From contig NZ_CALEYG010000013.1 of assembly GCF_937924975.1 (NCBI RefSeq), positions 30,017-94,016 of the forward strand: a DNA stretch of 64,000 nucleotides, read 5' to 3'. The position numbers and the translations under genes were made by a program. This document shows positions 1 to 9,234 of the stretch, one piece after another; the stretch's first letter is position 1, and each line of letters starts with the position of its first letter. The stretch is from an uncultured Stomatobaculum sp. GTDB lineage: Bacteria; Bacillota; Clostridia; Lachnospirales; Lachnospiraceae. The notes beneath the pieces are model-generated. The model had not been told where the DNA came from. It did no database searches and saw only the letters and a list, made by a program, of their open reading frames with translations.

Positions 1-36
1 GGAAGTCCTTTTTTCGCATCAGGAAGAGGAACATCT

Positions 37-2070
37 ATGCCGGAACAAAAAACAGTAGCGACGCAGCGCGTGTCTGTATTGCGCGGCGTCGGTCCGAAAA
101 CAGAGGCCATACTGCAACACATGGGCATTGAAACGCTCGCGGATTTATTTGCTCACTATCCGCTGCGCTTTGTCACATATCCGGAACTCACGGAAATTGG
201 CGCTCTCAGCGCGGACGACGCGGGCACGCCGGTGGCTGTCTGTGCGGAGCCTGTCCGGGAGCTGGCGCGTCGCAGCGGACGCGGCCTGCAGCTCTGTACG
301 GGCATATTTAGCGACGGTTCGGGAGAGCTATCCGCAACCTGGTTTCATATGCCTTATCTGCGAGAGACCCTGCGACCGGGCAAGCGCACCGTACTCTTCG
401 GAAAAGTTCAGCCGAACGGAAAACACCTGCATTTACAGCAACCGCAACTCTTCACAAGAGAACAGTACGAAAAATTGCTACATCGCCCTGTTCCCCAGTA
501 CGCACTGCCAAAGGGAATCAGCGAGAAAACCTTTGGGGCTTTGATGGAACAGGCGCTTTCTATGGCACCGCCGATTTCAGACTGGCTGCCGCCGTCTCTT
601 CGGGAACGCTACGGCCTTCTCCCGGAAGATACGGCAGTGCGGGAAATTCATGCTCCGCGCGACATGGAAAATTTCGCCGCTGCCAGAAAGCGCATTGTAT
701 TTGACGGCTTTTTTCGCTTTCTCTATGCCGTGCGTCGTCTGAAGGAGACGCTGCGCAAAGAAAAATCCTTTTATACATTTGATGCGCGCGCATCTCTGGT
801 CGAATTCCGACGGTATCTGCCCTTTTCCCTGACAGCGGCCCAGCAAAAAGTATGCGATGATTTTTGCCGTGATTTTGCTTCGGGGACAGTGATGAACCGC
901 CTGGTACAGGGCGATGTCGGCTCCGGCAAAACCGCCGTTGCCGCTGCCGCTCTGTTTGCGGTGTGCCGTGCCGGTTATCAGGGGGCGCTCATGGTGCCGA
1001 CAGAAGTCCTAGCACGCCAGCACTACGAAACACTTTGCGCCCTGTTTGCAAAGGCTGAGCCCGCCCTGCGTCTCGGTCTGCTGACCGGTTCTACGCGCAT
1101 ACGGGAACGTCGGGGGCTGCTGGAACAACTGCAGCGCGGAGAAATCGATCTTTTAATCGGAACGCACGCCTTGCTGGAAGAGACTGTCGTTTTTTCGGCA
1201 CTTGCACTGGTTGTGACGGATGAACAACACCGCTTCGGCGTATTACAACGCGAAAAGCTGGCCTCCAAAGGAAAGTTGCCACATGTACTGGTGATGAGTG
1301 CGACACCGATTCCGCGGACGCTCGCTGTGATTCTCTACGGAGATCTCGACAGTTCTGTGATTGACGCGCGTCCCGCCGGACGCAACCCGATCAAAAACGC
1401 CGTCATTGAAAAAAAGGACAGACCGAAGGCACTGCTGCATATCAAACGGGAAATTGCCGCCGGCCATCAGGCCTATATTGTCTGCCCGCAGGTTGAACCG
1501 AACCCAATGACGGATTTGGAAAATGTAGAAGAGTACAGTGCGGCACTCCGCAAAAGTTTTCACGGAGAAATTACCGTAGCTGCTCTGCACGGGCGCATGA
1601 AAGAGGCGGAGAAGCAGGCTATTATGGAGCGCTTTGTGCGTGGTGAGATTTCCGTGCTGGTCGCAACGACTGTGATTGAAGTCGGTGTCGATGTCCCGAA
1701 TGCAACGGTTATGATGGTTGAAAATGCGGAACGCTTCGGCCTTGCAACCCTCCATCAGCTGCGAGGCCGCGTCGGCAGAGGAAAGGATCAAGCTTATTGT
1801 ATCTTCGTGCAGGGCAAAAAGAGTAAGGACGGAACCGAACGGCTCTCACTCTTACAGCGCAGCAATGACGGGTTTGAAATTGCGGCGGAAGATTTGAAAC
1901 ACCGCGGACCCGGCGAGCTTTTCGGCGCAGTCCAGAGCGGAGAGTTGACATTCTGTCTTGGAGACATTTATAATGATTATTCAGTGCTTCAACTTGCAAA
2001 AGAAGCAGTGGATGCGCTAGCACAAGCGGATTTAATTCTGCCGGAAGTTCATACAAAGGTTATATTATAG
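37..2070 (+). CDS. recG: ATP-dependent DNA helicase RecG
   Basis: RecG remodels stalled replication forks and branch-migrates Holliday junctions. The 677-residue protein has the family's usual length: an N-terminal wedge/OB region (about 1-240), then the two helicase lobes. Walker A GDVGSGKT lies at about residues 292-299 and the Walker B variant DEQH at about 395-398. The C-terminal lobe carries the conserved QLRGRVGRG segment. The ATG is preceded by a purine-rich AGGAAGAGGA. It opens a plus-strand run that continues into the L,D-transpeptidase, rsmD and coaD; recG-rsmD-coaD linkage is common in Firmicutes. The identification is secure. Confidence 0.97.
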   Translation: MPEQKTVATQRVSVLRGVGPKTEAILQHMGIETLADLFAHYPLRFVTYPELTEIGALSADDAGTPVAVCAEPVRELARRSGRGLQLCTGIFSDGSGELSATWFHMPYLRETLRPGKRTVLFGKVQPNGKHLHLQQPQLFTREQYEKLLHRPVPQYALPKGISEKTFGALMEQALSMAPPISDWLPPSLRERYGLLPEDTAVREIHAPRDMENFAAARKRIVFDGFFRFLYAVRRLKETLRKEKSFYTFDARASLVEFRRYLPFSLTAAQQKVCDDFCRDFASGTVMNRLVQGDVGSGKTAVAAAALFAVCRAGYQGALMVPTEVLARQHYETLCALFAKAEPALRLGLLTGSTRIRERRGLLEQLQRGEIDLLIGTHALLEETVVFSALALVVTDEQHRFGVLQREKLASKGKLPHVLVMSATPIPRTLAVILYGDLDSSVIDARPAGRNPIKNAVIEKKDRPKALLHIKREIAAGHQAYIVCPQVEPNPMTDLENVEEYSAALRKSFHGEITVAALHGRMKEAEKQAIMERFVRGEISVLVATTVIEVGVDVPNATVMMVENAERFGLATLHQLRGRVGRGKDQAYCIFVQGKKSKDGTERLSLLQRSNDGFEIAAEDLKHRGPGELFGAVQSGELTFCLGDIYNDYSVLQLAKEAVDALAQADLILPEVHTKVIL

Positions 2071-2082
2071 GGAGCATATTGA

Positions 2083-4185
2083 ATGGATGAATTATTGGGG
2101 AAGGCGGGCGAAGACCCACTGATTGAGGATTTGGATCTCGGAGAGGCGCCCGCCTCCGGAACGCGAATCACGACAGAGACGGAAGTGCAACAGCCCGATT
2201 CCTCGGATGCAGTGCTTCCGGAAAACGATGAGCCGATTCCCGTCACGGTCAATGAAGACAACGGGGATGCTCTGCAGTGGGAGAGTTCCGACAGTGCGGC
2301 AGCGGCGCTTTCACATGCGGCGCGTGTCAAGGCCGATGACGGTGTACAGGAAGAGAAGGACGCTGTGTGGAGCGGCATGAAACCGGAGACCGAAGCCGAT
2401 AATTTCTATGTAAACGCTGACACTTCGGCAACCGAAGACTCCTCGGAAGAAGAGGAGACCGTGCCGGAGAGCGCTGCGGTTCCGGAAAAAACCGCGCCGC
2501 TTTCACATGACGAAGAACCCGCGTTACCGCCTAAGCGTCATTCTTCTGCCGGAAAGAAAATATTGCTGACCGCAGCGGTGCTCCTTGCAGTGACCGCTGC
2601 TTCGTATACCATTTACGGCCAGAAATACCACCGCGTCTTCCTGCCGAACACAGTGATCAACGGTGTGGATGTCTCCGGCAAGAGTGCCGTCGATGCTGAG
2701 AAGCTGATGAACGCCGGCATTGCGGATTACAGCCTGAAAGTCAAAGCGCGTGAGAACGCCGATGCCGAAATTCATGCGTCGGATGTGGATTTGCACTATG
2801 ACTTCGGAGACACCCTGAGTAAGCTGATCTCCGAACAGAGTATTTTTTCGTGGGGGCCGCGTTATTTCTCTCGCCATGAGGAAACGCTCGATACGATGGC
2901 AAAGCTCGATGAGACACGCTTTCAAGCTGCAATCGATGCCTTGCCCTGCTTCCAGGCTTCGGCGTTCAAAAAGCCGGTCAACGCCCACATCTCGAGCTAC
3001 CAGAGCGGGCAGCCTTTTACTGTTGTCAAAGAAGAAGAGGGCACGGAGTTAAAGACGGAAGAGGCGACAGAGAAGATAAAAGAAGCAGTCTGCACCCTTC
3101 AGCCGGAGATTGATCTGGATCAGGAAAAGCTCTACACGGAGCCGGAGATTCGCGCAGACAATGAGGCTCTCGTAAAGTCCGCCGCAGCGATGAATCAGTA
3201 CCTTAAGACAGATATTTCCTATGCCGGTGATTCCGGCGTTGTGTTAAACGGCGAACAGCTTCACAACTGGATTTCACCGGACGGCAAGGGCGGTGTCAAG
3301 CTGGATGAGAGCAAGCTGAATGAGTTCATTAAGAATCTCGCGGCCAAGTACGACACCTACAACAAACCGAAAAGCCTCAAGTCGAGCTGGGGAGCCACCG
3401 TCACCGTGCGAAGCGGTTCTTATGGCTGGAAGGTGAATCAGGACGCCGAGAAGAGCTGGCTCCGCGAGGCCATCGCATCGGGAACCAAGACGCAGCGCAC
3501 GCCGGAGTTCTCCCAGAAGGCCGCTTCTCTCAACGGCCCCGATTTCGGCTCTACCTATGTCGAGGTCAATTTGAGTGCCCAGCACCTTTATTTCTATAAG
3601 GACGGAAAACAGCTGATTTCCTCTGATTTCGTATCCGGCAACGAGGCAAAGGGCACGGTTACGCATCAGGGTGCCTATGCGATCAGCTATAAGCAGCGCA
3701 ATGCCACGCTCCGCGGACAGGGATATGCCGCTCCCGTTGATTACTGGATGCCGTTTAATAACGGCGAAGGTTTCCACGACGCTCCCTGGCGAAACGCCTT
3801 CGGCGGAAGCATCTATCTGTCCGGCGGCTCACACGGCTGTGTCAACTTGCCGCCGGCAGTTGCCAAAACACTTTTTGAGAACGTGACGGCCGGAACACCT
3901 GTGCTGGTCTATACGCTGCCCGGTACAGAGCCGAAAAAGCCTGTCCCGACGCAGCCGAACCCGGCAGAGAGCAGTTCCGCTGCGGATGCCACGGCAAATC
4001 CGTCCGACAGTTCTGCGGCGGCCGCCCCGACCACCGCACCGGCGACAAAAGCGACCGAGGCAAAGAAAGGGCCGGGCGAGACGGAGAGCGGTTCCCCGAA
4101 TCCCAGTATCTCGACCGGCGCACCGCAGAAAAAACCGGGCACCGGGTCCGTGCAGCCTGCGCCCGGTGACGGAGGAAAGCGATGA
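2083..4185 (+). CDS. Membrane-anchored L,D-transpeptidase (YkuD domain)
   Basis: Probable peptidoglycan 3-3 cross-linking enzyme, 700 residues. In order: an acidic cytoplasmic segment (1-150), one membrane span (about 159-178), a long extracytoplasmic region resembling the peptidoglycan-binding module that precedes YkuD domains (about 190-480), a YkuD catalytic domain (about 490-610), and a Ser/Ala/Thr/Pro-rich tail (about 615-700). The active site is visible as H565 and the SHGC motif with catalytic Cys586. The start ATG follows GGGAG. The stop overlaps the rsmD start as ATGA, so the two are probably co-translated although functionally unrelated. The very acidic N terminus and the low-complexity tail are the unusual parts. 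Confidence 0.92.
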   Translation: MDELLGKAGEDPLIEDLDLGEAPASGTRITTETEVQQPDSSDAVLPENDEPIPVTVNEDNGDALQWESSDSAAAALSHAARVKADDGVQEEKDAVWSGMKPETEADNFYVNADTSATEDSSEEEETVPESAAVPEKTAPLSHDEEPALPPKRHSSAGKKILLTAAVLLAVTAASYTIYGQKYHRVFLPNTVINGVDVSGKSAVDAEKLMNAGIADYSLKVKARENADAEIHASDVDLHYDFGDTLSKLISEQSIFSWGPRYFSRHEETLDTMAKLDETRFQAAIDALPCFQASAFKKPVNAHISSYQSGQPFTVVKEEEGTELKTEEATEKIKEAVCTLQPEIDLDQEKLYTEPEIRADNEALVKSAAAMNQYLKTDISYAGDSGVVLNGEQLHNWISPDGKGGVKLDESKLNEFIKNLAAKYDTYNKPKSLKSSWGATVTVRSGSYGWKVNQDAEKSWLREAIASGTKTQRTPEFSQKAASLNGPDFGSTYVEVNLSAQHLYFYKDGKQLISSDFVSGNEAKGTVTHQGAYAISYKQRNATLRGQGYAAPVDYWMPFNNGEGFHDAPWRNAFGGSIYLSGGSHGCVNLPPAVAKTLFENVTAGTPVLVYTLPGTEPKKPVPTQPNPAESSSAADATANPSDSSAAAAPTTAPATKATEAKKGPGETESGSPNPSISTGAPQKKPGTGSVQPAPGDGGKR

Positions 4186-4751
4186 GAGTAATCGCAGGCA
4201 GTGCAAGAAGACTGCTCCTCAAAACCCTGCCGGGCGATGAGACTCGTCCCACGACGGACCGCATCAAAGAAACACTCTTTAATATACTCCAAGCGGAAAT
4301 TCCGGGTTCGCGTTTCCTGGATTTATTCGGCGGCAGCGGCGGGATTGCAATCGAAGCTTTATCTCGCGGTGCAAGCTCTGCTGTCATCGTCGAAAAAAAT
4401 CCCAAGGCTGCCCGCATCATCCGCGAAAATCTGGAACACACCCATCTTGACGACAGAGCCGAGTTGCTCACGACCGATGCTTCCGCTGCCATTACCAGAC
4501 TGGCCGGCCGCGAGGGTGCAGCGTTTGATTTGATTTTTCTGGATCCGCCTTATGGTCTGGGCCTGGAAGATCGGGCGCTTGCGCAGCTTTTGCCCACCGC
4601 TTTATTACAGGCGAACACGCTCCTCATCGTCGAGACAGATATTGAGGCAGACCCCACCCGCTTTGAGGCCTTGGGGTATTCGGTCCTCAAAATCAAAGAA
4701 TACAAAACCAATCAACACATCTTTCTCCAGAGAAGGTATGACGAGGCATGA
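4182..4751 (+). CDS. rsmD: 16S rRNA (guanine(966)-N(2))-methyltransferase RsmD
   Basis: SAM-dependent methyltransferase that modifies G966 of 16S rRNA. The 189-residue length fits the family. The SAM-binding loop DLFGGSGG and the N-methyltransferase catalytic motif DPPYG are both present, and the N terminus MRVIAGSARR is typical. It overlaps the upstream transpeptidase by 4 nt and the downstream coaD by 4 nt (ATGA at both junctions). The rsmD-coaD pair is a widely conserved arrangement. Confidence 0.96.
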   Translation: MRVIAGSARRLLLKTLPGDETRPTTDRIKETLFNILQAEIPGSRFLDLFGGSGGIAIEALSRGASSAVIVEKNPKAARIIRENLEHTHLDDRAELLTTDASAAITRLAGREGAAFDLIFLDPPYGLGLEDRALAQLLPTALLQANTLLIVETDIEADPTRFEALGYSVLKIKEYKTNQHIFLQRRYDEA

Positions 4752-5257
4752 CAACTGCGGTCTATCCGGGCAGCTTTGATCCGGTCACAAACGGACACCT
4801 TGACATCATCAAACGCGCTTCCGAAATGTTTGATCATTTGATTATTGCCGTCCTGAACAACAAAGCAAAATCACCGTTGTTCACGACAGCAGAACGTGTT
4901 ACAATGCTATGCGAAATAACGGCAGGTATCAAAAATATTGAAGTCGAGAGTTTTGACGGACTGTCGATTAAGTACTGTCACGAAAAGGGTGCACAGGTGA
5001 TGGTGCGCGGACTGCGGGCTGTGACCGATTTTGAGTACGAGCTGCAGATTGCGCAGACCAATCGTGTGATTGCACCCGATATTGACACCGTATTTTTGAC
5101 AACCAATTTGAAGTATTCCTATTTGAGTTCCAGTATCGTCAAGGAGATTGCAGCCTATCAGGGTGATATCAGCGCCTTTGTAGACAGTCGCGTCGCCGCG
5201 AAGATTATGGAAAAATACAGTCATAGTCAGGATTGTGGAAGTGGAGCAGAGGCATGA
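4748..5257 (+). CDS. coaD: Phosphopantetheine adenylyltransferase
   Basis: Catalyses the penultimate step of coenzyme A synthesis, adenylating 4'-phosphopantetheine. The 169-residue protein has the nucleotidyltransferase signature GSFDPVTNGHLD at the N terminus and the second motif YSYLSSSIVKE near residues 118-128. It starts inside the rsmD stop codon (ATGA) and its own stop overlaps the next start in the same way, so the three genes are likely one transcript. Confidence 0.97.
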   Translation: MTTAVYPGSFDPVTNGHLDIIKRASEMFDHLIIAVLNNKAKSPLFTTAERVTMLCEITAGIKNIEVESFDGLSIKYCHEKGAQVMVRGLRAVTDFEYELQIAQTNRVIAPDIDTVFLTTNLKYSYLSSSIVKEIAAYQGDISAFVDSRVAAKIMEKYSHSQDCGSGAEA

Positions 5258-5823
5258 GCAGAATAGAGCAGGTGATTTCTGAGATTGAAGATTACATTGA
5301 GGAGTGCAGACCATCGGCCTTTTCCGCCTCAAAGATTATTGTCCAGAAAGAAGAGTTGGAGGAGAAGTTATCTGAACTCCGCATGGCAATTCCGGAAGAG
5401 TTGGATCAGAGCAAGAAGATTCTGAGCAATCAGAATGCCATCATGCTGGATGCCCAGGCTCGCTACAATACCATGGTCAATGAGGCTTCCAAGAAAACGG
5501 AGCAACTGGTCAATCAATCCGAAATCGTCCAGAAGGCGACGGCAACTGCCAATGAAATTTTGCAGAGTGCAAGGGCGCAGGCCCAGAGCATTGTCGATGC
5601 CGCACAGGCAGAGGCAAACGGCATACGACTCAGCTCGATTCAGTATACGGATGAGTTACTGCTGAATGTCCAGAATATCATCGGCAATGCCTCCAGAGAG
5701 GCTGACGCGAGAAATCAGGCCTTGCAGCTGGCCTTCCGGCAGAGCTTTGATCAGATTGCAGCCAACCGTCAGCAACTTGCCGCAAGCAATGAATCTGCGC
5801 AGGCGGTAGAACAACAGCAGTAA
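5254..5823 (+). CDS. Predicted coiled-coil protein, ATPase-subunit-like
   Basis: A 189-residue soluble protein without a recognised catalytic motif. Residues about 20-170 are rich in Ala, Glu, Gln and Lys in heptad-like patterns, resembling the generic 'V-type ATPase subunit H-like' or DivIVA-like coiled coils that follow coaD in some Lachnospiraceae. The ATG at 5254 overlaps the coaD stop; an in-frame TTG 21 nt upstream is possible but has no better ribosome site. It is followed directly by an intrinsic terminator, so it closes the recG-coaD transcription unit. The function is unknown; a role in division or scaffolding would be a guess. Confidence 0.75.
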   Translation: MSRIEQVISEIEDYIEECRPSAFSASKIIVQKEELEEKLSELRMAIPEELDQSKKILSNQNAIMLDAQARYNTMVNEASKKTEQLVNQSEIVQKATATANEILQSARAQAQSIVDAAQAEANGIRLSSIQYTDELLLNVQNIIGNASREADARNQALQLAFRQSFDQIAANRQQLAASNESAQAVEQQQ

Positions 5824-5828
5824 TCAGC

Positions 5829-5860
5829 GAAAAGAGTTTGCCTCCGTGCAAACTCTTTTT
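5829..5860 (+). terminator. Intrinsic terminator after coiled-coil gene
   Basis: A 10-bp perfect stem, AAAGAGTTTG (5831-5840) pairing with CAAACTCTTT (5849-5858) around an 8-nt loop, ends in a run of T. It lies between the stop at 5823 and the ribosome site of the next gene. Confidence 0.85.
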
Positions 5861-5879
5861 ATACATAGGAGGCATACAT

Positions 5880-7250
5880 TTGCAAATCGATCGACTTCCC
5901 CGGTCCTTTCTCGAGGAAATGCATACCTTGCTCGGCGAAGTCGAGTATGAAGCGTTCCTCGCATCCATGGATGAAATGCCGCTCTCGGGACTGCGCGTCA
6001 ACCGCCTGAAGATCAGCACCGAAAAGCTGTCGGAAACCTTCGGCACCTTACAGCCGGTTCCCTGGACAAAAAACGGCTTTTACTGTGAACCCGGTGGGGA
6101 ATATACTTCACATCCTTATTATTATGCAGGACTTTACTATATGCAGGAACCTTCCGCCATGTCTTCGGCAGCGTTGCTCGGCACAAAACCGGGTGAGCGC
6201 ATTCTGGATCTCTGTGCGGCACCGGGCGGAAAGAGCACGCAGATTGCGGATGACTTACAGGGAGAGGGTTTCCTTCTCTCCAATGATCTGAGCGCTTCGC
6301 GCGCCAGGGCCCTGCTCAAAAATATTGAGCTCATGGGCATCGGAAACTGCTGTATCAGCTGCGAGGACTCCGGAAGATTAAAGAACGAGTACCCGCTTTT
6401 TTTTGACCGCATTCTGGTAGATGCTCCCTGTTCCGGCGAAGGTATGTTTCGGAAACACCCGGCTGTCATCAAGGCCTGGTTGGAACACGGCAAGGACTTT
6501 TACTGTCCCGTGCAGTCCAAACTGCTCAATGATGCGGCGGATATGCTCCGCCCGGGAGGAACTTTGCTCTATTCGACTTGCACCTATAACCGCAACGAGA
6601 ATGAAAATCAGATTGCCGCCTTTCTGGACTGCCATCCGGACTTTTCCGTCGATCCGATTCCTGCGGAACACGGGCTCACAGCCTCGGCCTGTTTGCCGGG
6701 AACCGTGCGCCTGTTCCCGCATAAGGCGCGAGCCGAAGGGCATTTTGTTGCGCGTCTCAAAAAGTCCGGAGAAGCACAAAACATCGTCACGGCGCATACT
6801 GCCTTCCCCGGGAAAAAGGAAACGCAGTTGCTGCGGCAGTTGCAGCCGGCGCTCGATGAGTTTTTTTCCGCCTCCGCCCGGAAGCCGGATCCATCGCGCC
6901 TCAAGTTGCAGGGCGACTATATTTTGCAGTTGCCGGAGGCGACTGTTCTGCGGGCGCCGCTCCGCTATTTGCGGACAGGTCTCTTGCTCGGGCAGATTTC
7001 TCACGGCAGATTCAAACCTTCCCAGGCGCTCGCCATGTACCTTCGCGCCGAAGATTTTGAAAATCCGATTTCCTATTCGGCGGATGATCCTGCCGTGCGC
7101 CGCTATCTCCGCGGTGAAACGCTGGAAGCAACGGACAGCGGCAGTGGTTTCCGTTTGTTCTGTGTCGACGGTTATCCCCTCGGTTTTATCAAGCAGGATA
7201 AACAGCGCTACAAAAATCTCTACCTGCCGGGATGGAGGATGCAGCGATGA
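5880..7250 (+). CDS. RsmF/NOL1-NOP2-Sun family rRNA cytosine-5 methyltransferase
   Basis: Probable m5C methyltransferase of 16S rRNA, about 456 residues. The SAM site LCAAPGGKS, the motif DAPCSGEGMFRKHP (first conserved Cys) and the catalytic YSTCTYNRNENE are all present. The C-terminal third is a PUA-like accessory region as in RsmF/YebU-type enzymes. The start chosen is TTG at 5880, preceded by TAGGAGG at 8 nt; an upstream in-frame TTG at 5838 lies within the terminator hairpin and is unlikely. Its stop overlaps the next ATG (ATGA). Substrate position is inferred from the family only. Confidence 0.9.
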   Translation: MQIDRLPRSFLEEMHTLLGEVEYEAFLASMDEMPLSGLRVNRLKISTEKLSETFGTLQPVPWTKNGFYCEPGGEYTSHPYYYAGLYYMQEPSAMSSAALLGTKPGERILDLCAAPGGKSTQIADDLQGEGFLLSNDLSASRARALLKNIELMGIGNCCISCEDSGRLKNEYPLFFDRILVDAPCSGEGMFRKHPAVIKAWLEHGKDFYCPVQSKLLNDAADMLRPGGTLLYSTCTYNRNENENQIAAFLDCHPDFSVDPIPAEHGLTASACLPGTVRLFPHKARAEGHFVARLKKSGEAQNIVTAHTAFPGKKETQLLRQLQPALDEFFSASARKPDPSRLKLQGDYILQLPEATVLRAPLRYLRTGLLLGQISHGRFKPSQALAMYLRAEDFENPISYSADDPAVRRYLRGETLEATDSGSGFRLFCVDGYPLGFIKQDKQRYKNLYLPGWRMQR

Positions 7251-8644
7251 CTTTGATGCGGGCAGATAAACTGCTGGCTTCTGCCGGCGTCGGAACCAGA
7301 ACAGAGGTCAAAAAAATAATAAAGGCGGGGCGCTTAAAGCGAGATGAAATTCCGGTGCGAAATCCGGAAGAAAAGTTGGATCCGGACACCATGCATCTCA
7401 CACTGGATGACACGCCTTTTTGCTTTGCCGCCAACGAGTACTGGGTTCTCAACAAACCGGCCGGTGTACTGAGCGCAACCGAAGACCGGCGTCATGAGAC
7501 AGTCATCTCCTATATGGGCTTACAGCGAAAAGGTCTGGCTCCCTGCGGTCGCCTCGACATTGATACCGAGGGACTGTTGCTCGTCACAGACGACGGTGCA
7601 CTGGTTCATCGCTTACTTGCGCCGTCCAAACGGGTGCCGAAACAGTACGAAGTACATTACACGGGAACACTCCCGCCGGATGCAGCCGCACAAATCGCAG
7701 CCGGCATGACGCTCGAAGACGGAACCCGGTTTCTACCCGGGCAACTCGACACCAGCGACAATCCGGCTCTGCTCACCATTTTCGAAGGAAAATTTCACGA
7801 GGTAAAGCGCATGTTTGCGGCACTCGGTTGTCCGGTCGAAAAGCTGCGCCGTCTCTCGATGGGGCCGCTGCGTCTTTCCGATCTCGGCCTGAAGACAGGT
7901 GAGTTCCGAAAGCTCAGTCCGGCAGAAGAGAGCAGCCTTCTCGCATTTGCGGCCGCAGACAATGCTGCGGTTCCTTTTTCCTTCGAAGCGTATGACGCTG
8001 TCATTTTTGACCTCGACGGCACACTTGTGGATTCGATGGGACATTGGAAGGAAATTGACCGCATTTATCTGGCGCGTTTCGGAATCGAAGCCCCGGAAAA
8101 TTTATCCCAGCTGCTCGGCGGCATGGGTATCGGCGAAGTGGCCGACTATTTTCAGAGACACTTTCATATTCCGGACAGTAAAGAAAAAATGCTGCGCGAC
8201 TGGGAAGAACTGTCGATGGAGCGCTACGCAAAGGATACACCTCTGAAACCGGGTGTCCTTCCTTTCTTGCGGGAGCTTCGGCGAAGAAAGCGGAAACTCG
8301 CCATTGCAACCAGCAATGCGCGCCCCATGGTTGACGCTGTGCTTAAGGCGCACGGAATCGCTTCCTACTTTGATGCGATTGTCGTAGGCACCGATGTGGA
8401 AAAAGGTAAACCGGATCCGGAAATCTATCTCCGGGCAGCCGAGTGCCTCGGTGCGGAACCGTCTCGTTGTGCTGTCTTTGAAGACTTACCGGAGGGGATA
8501 CAGGCGGGACAGCGCGCAGGGATGCGTGTTTATGCCGTCGAAGACAGCTTCTCGGAATCGTTGCGCGCGGAAAAAATGCAATTAGCTTTTGCTATGATTA
8601 AAGACTACAGAGAGTTGTGGCAGACAAAGGAGAACACAAGATGA
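7247..8644 (+). CDS. RsuA-type pseudouridine synthase fused to HAD phosphatase
   Basis: One uninterrupted 465-residue frame joins two enzymes. Residues about 1-235 are an RsuA/RluB-type pseudouridine synthase with an S4-like start (RADKLLASAGVGTR) and the catalytic motif GRLDIDTEG with Asp104. Residues about 248-465 are a HAD hydrolase of the beta-phosphoglucomutase-like subfamily, with nucleophile motif FDLDGT (Asp255/Asp257), a KGKPDP Lys motif and an EDLPEG acidic motif. The ATG overlaps the methyltransferase stop. RsuA is normally about 230-240 residues alone, so this is a genuine fusion unless a sequencing error removed a stop. The phosphatase substrate is unknown. Confidence 0.9.
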   Translation: MTLMRADKLLASAGVGTRTEVKKIIKAGRLKRDEIPVRNPEEKLDPDTMHLTLDDTPFCFAANEYWVLNKPAGVLSATEDRRHETVISYMGLQRKGLAPCGRLDIDTEGLLLVTDDGALVHRLLAPSKRVPKQYEVHYTGTLPPDAAAQIAAGMTLEDGTRFLPGQLDTSDNPALLTIFEGKFHEVKRMFAALGCPVEKLRRLSMGPLRLSDLGLKTGEFRKLSPAEESSLLAFAAADNAAVPFSFEAYDAVIFDLDGTLVDSMGHWKEIDRIYLARFGIEAPENLSQLLGGMGIGEVADYFQRHFHIPDSKEKMLRDWEELSMERYAKDTPLKPGVLPFLRELRRRKRKLAIATSNARPMVDAVLKAHGIASYFDAIVVGTDVEKGKPDPEIYLRAAECLGAEPSRCAVFEDLPEGIQAGQRAGMRVYAVEDSFSESLRAEKMQLAFAMIKDYRELWQTKENTR

Positions 8645-9219
8645 AAATCGTGAAAAAAGGCATGTATGGTTATAGACGTTGGCACCAGTTCCGTCTCATG
8701 GCAAGCGGCATTTTGCTCGGCCTTGTGATGTACTTCTTGTTTATGCTGTCCCTTAGAATCAGCAAATTACCGAGCACTATACTCACGGTCTTCATTGTTC
8801 TGGCCGTTATCCCGCTTTCTCTCGCCATCGTGATGTCTTTTATCGCATCCCGCGCAAAGACACCCTCCGAGGAACGCCATGCTTACGCACAGCGCATCGA
8901 GGACCGTGGCATTTTGCTCTACGACTGCATTTTTATGACCAAAAAAACCGGATTTCCGGTGGATTTTCTGCTGATTACCGACGGCAAGTGCTATGTCCAG
9001 AGCTGCGGCAACGCAGCGCAGCAGGCTGATTTGAAGCAGCATCTCGAGCACTATATGACAGTGGATCACATCGGTTTTAAGATTGTTCTGGGCTATGGCG
9101 ACAAAGGCTTCTTTGAGGCGGTTGACAACCTGCCGCGCTTTTCTCTGGACGCGCTCCCGAAAGAAAGACGGGAAAAGGTTCTGAAGTGCAAGCGCACCTT
9201 GCTCGGACTCTCATTCTGA
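8641..9219 (+). CDS. Two-span membrane protein of unknown function
   Basis: A 192-residue protein with two hydrophobic segments near the N terminus (about 22-43 and 48-70) followed by a soluble cytosolic or extracytoplasmic domain of about 120 residues. I recognise no family. The ATG overlaps the stop of the RsuA-HAD gene (ATGA) and is preceded by AGGAGA, and RluA-type synthase follows 15 nt later, so it sits inside an RNA-modification transcript. Conserved aromatic and charged residues in the soluble part suggest a folded domain rather than spurious coding. Confidence 0.75.
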   Translation: MKIVKKGMYGYRRWHQFRLMASGILLGLVMYFLFMLSLRISKLPSTILTVFIVLAVIPLSLAIVMSFIASRAKTPSEERHAYAQRIEDRGILLYDCIFMTKKTGFPVDFLLITDGKCYVQSCGNAAQQADLKQHLEHYMTVDHIGFKIVLGYGDKGFFEAVDNLPRFSLDALPKERREKVLKCKRTLLGLSF

Positions 9220-9234
9220 GGAGGAAAGGACGCA

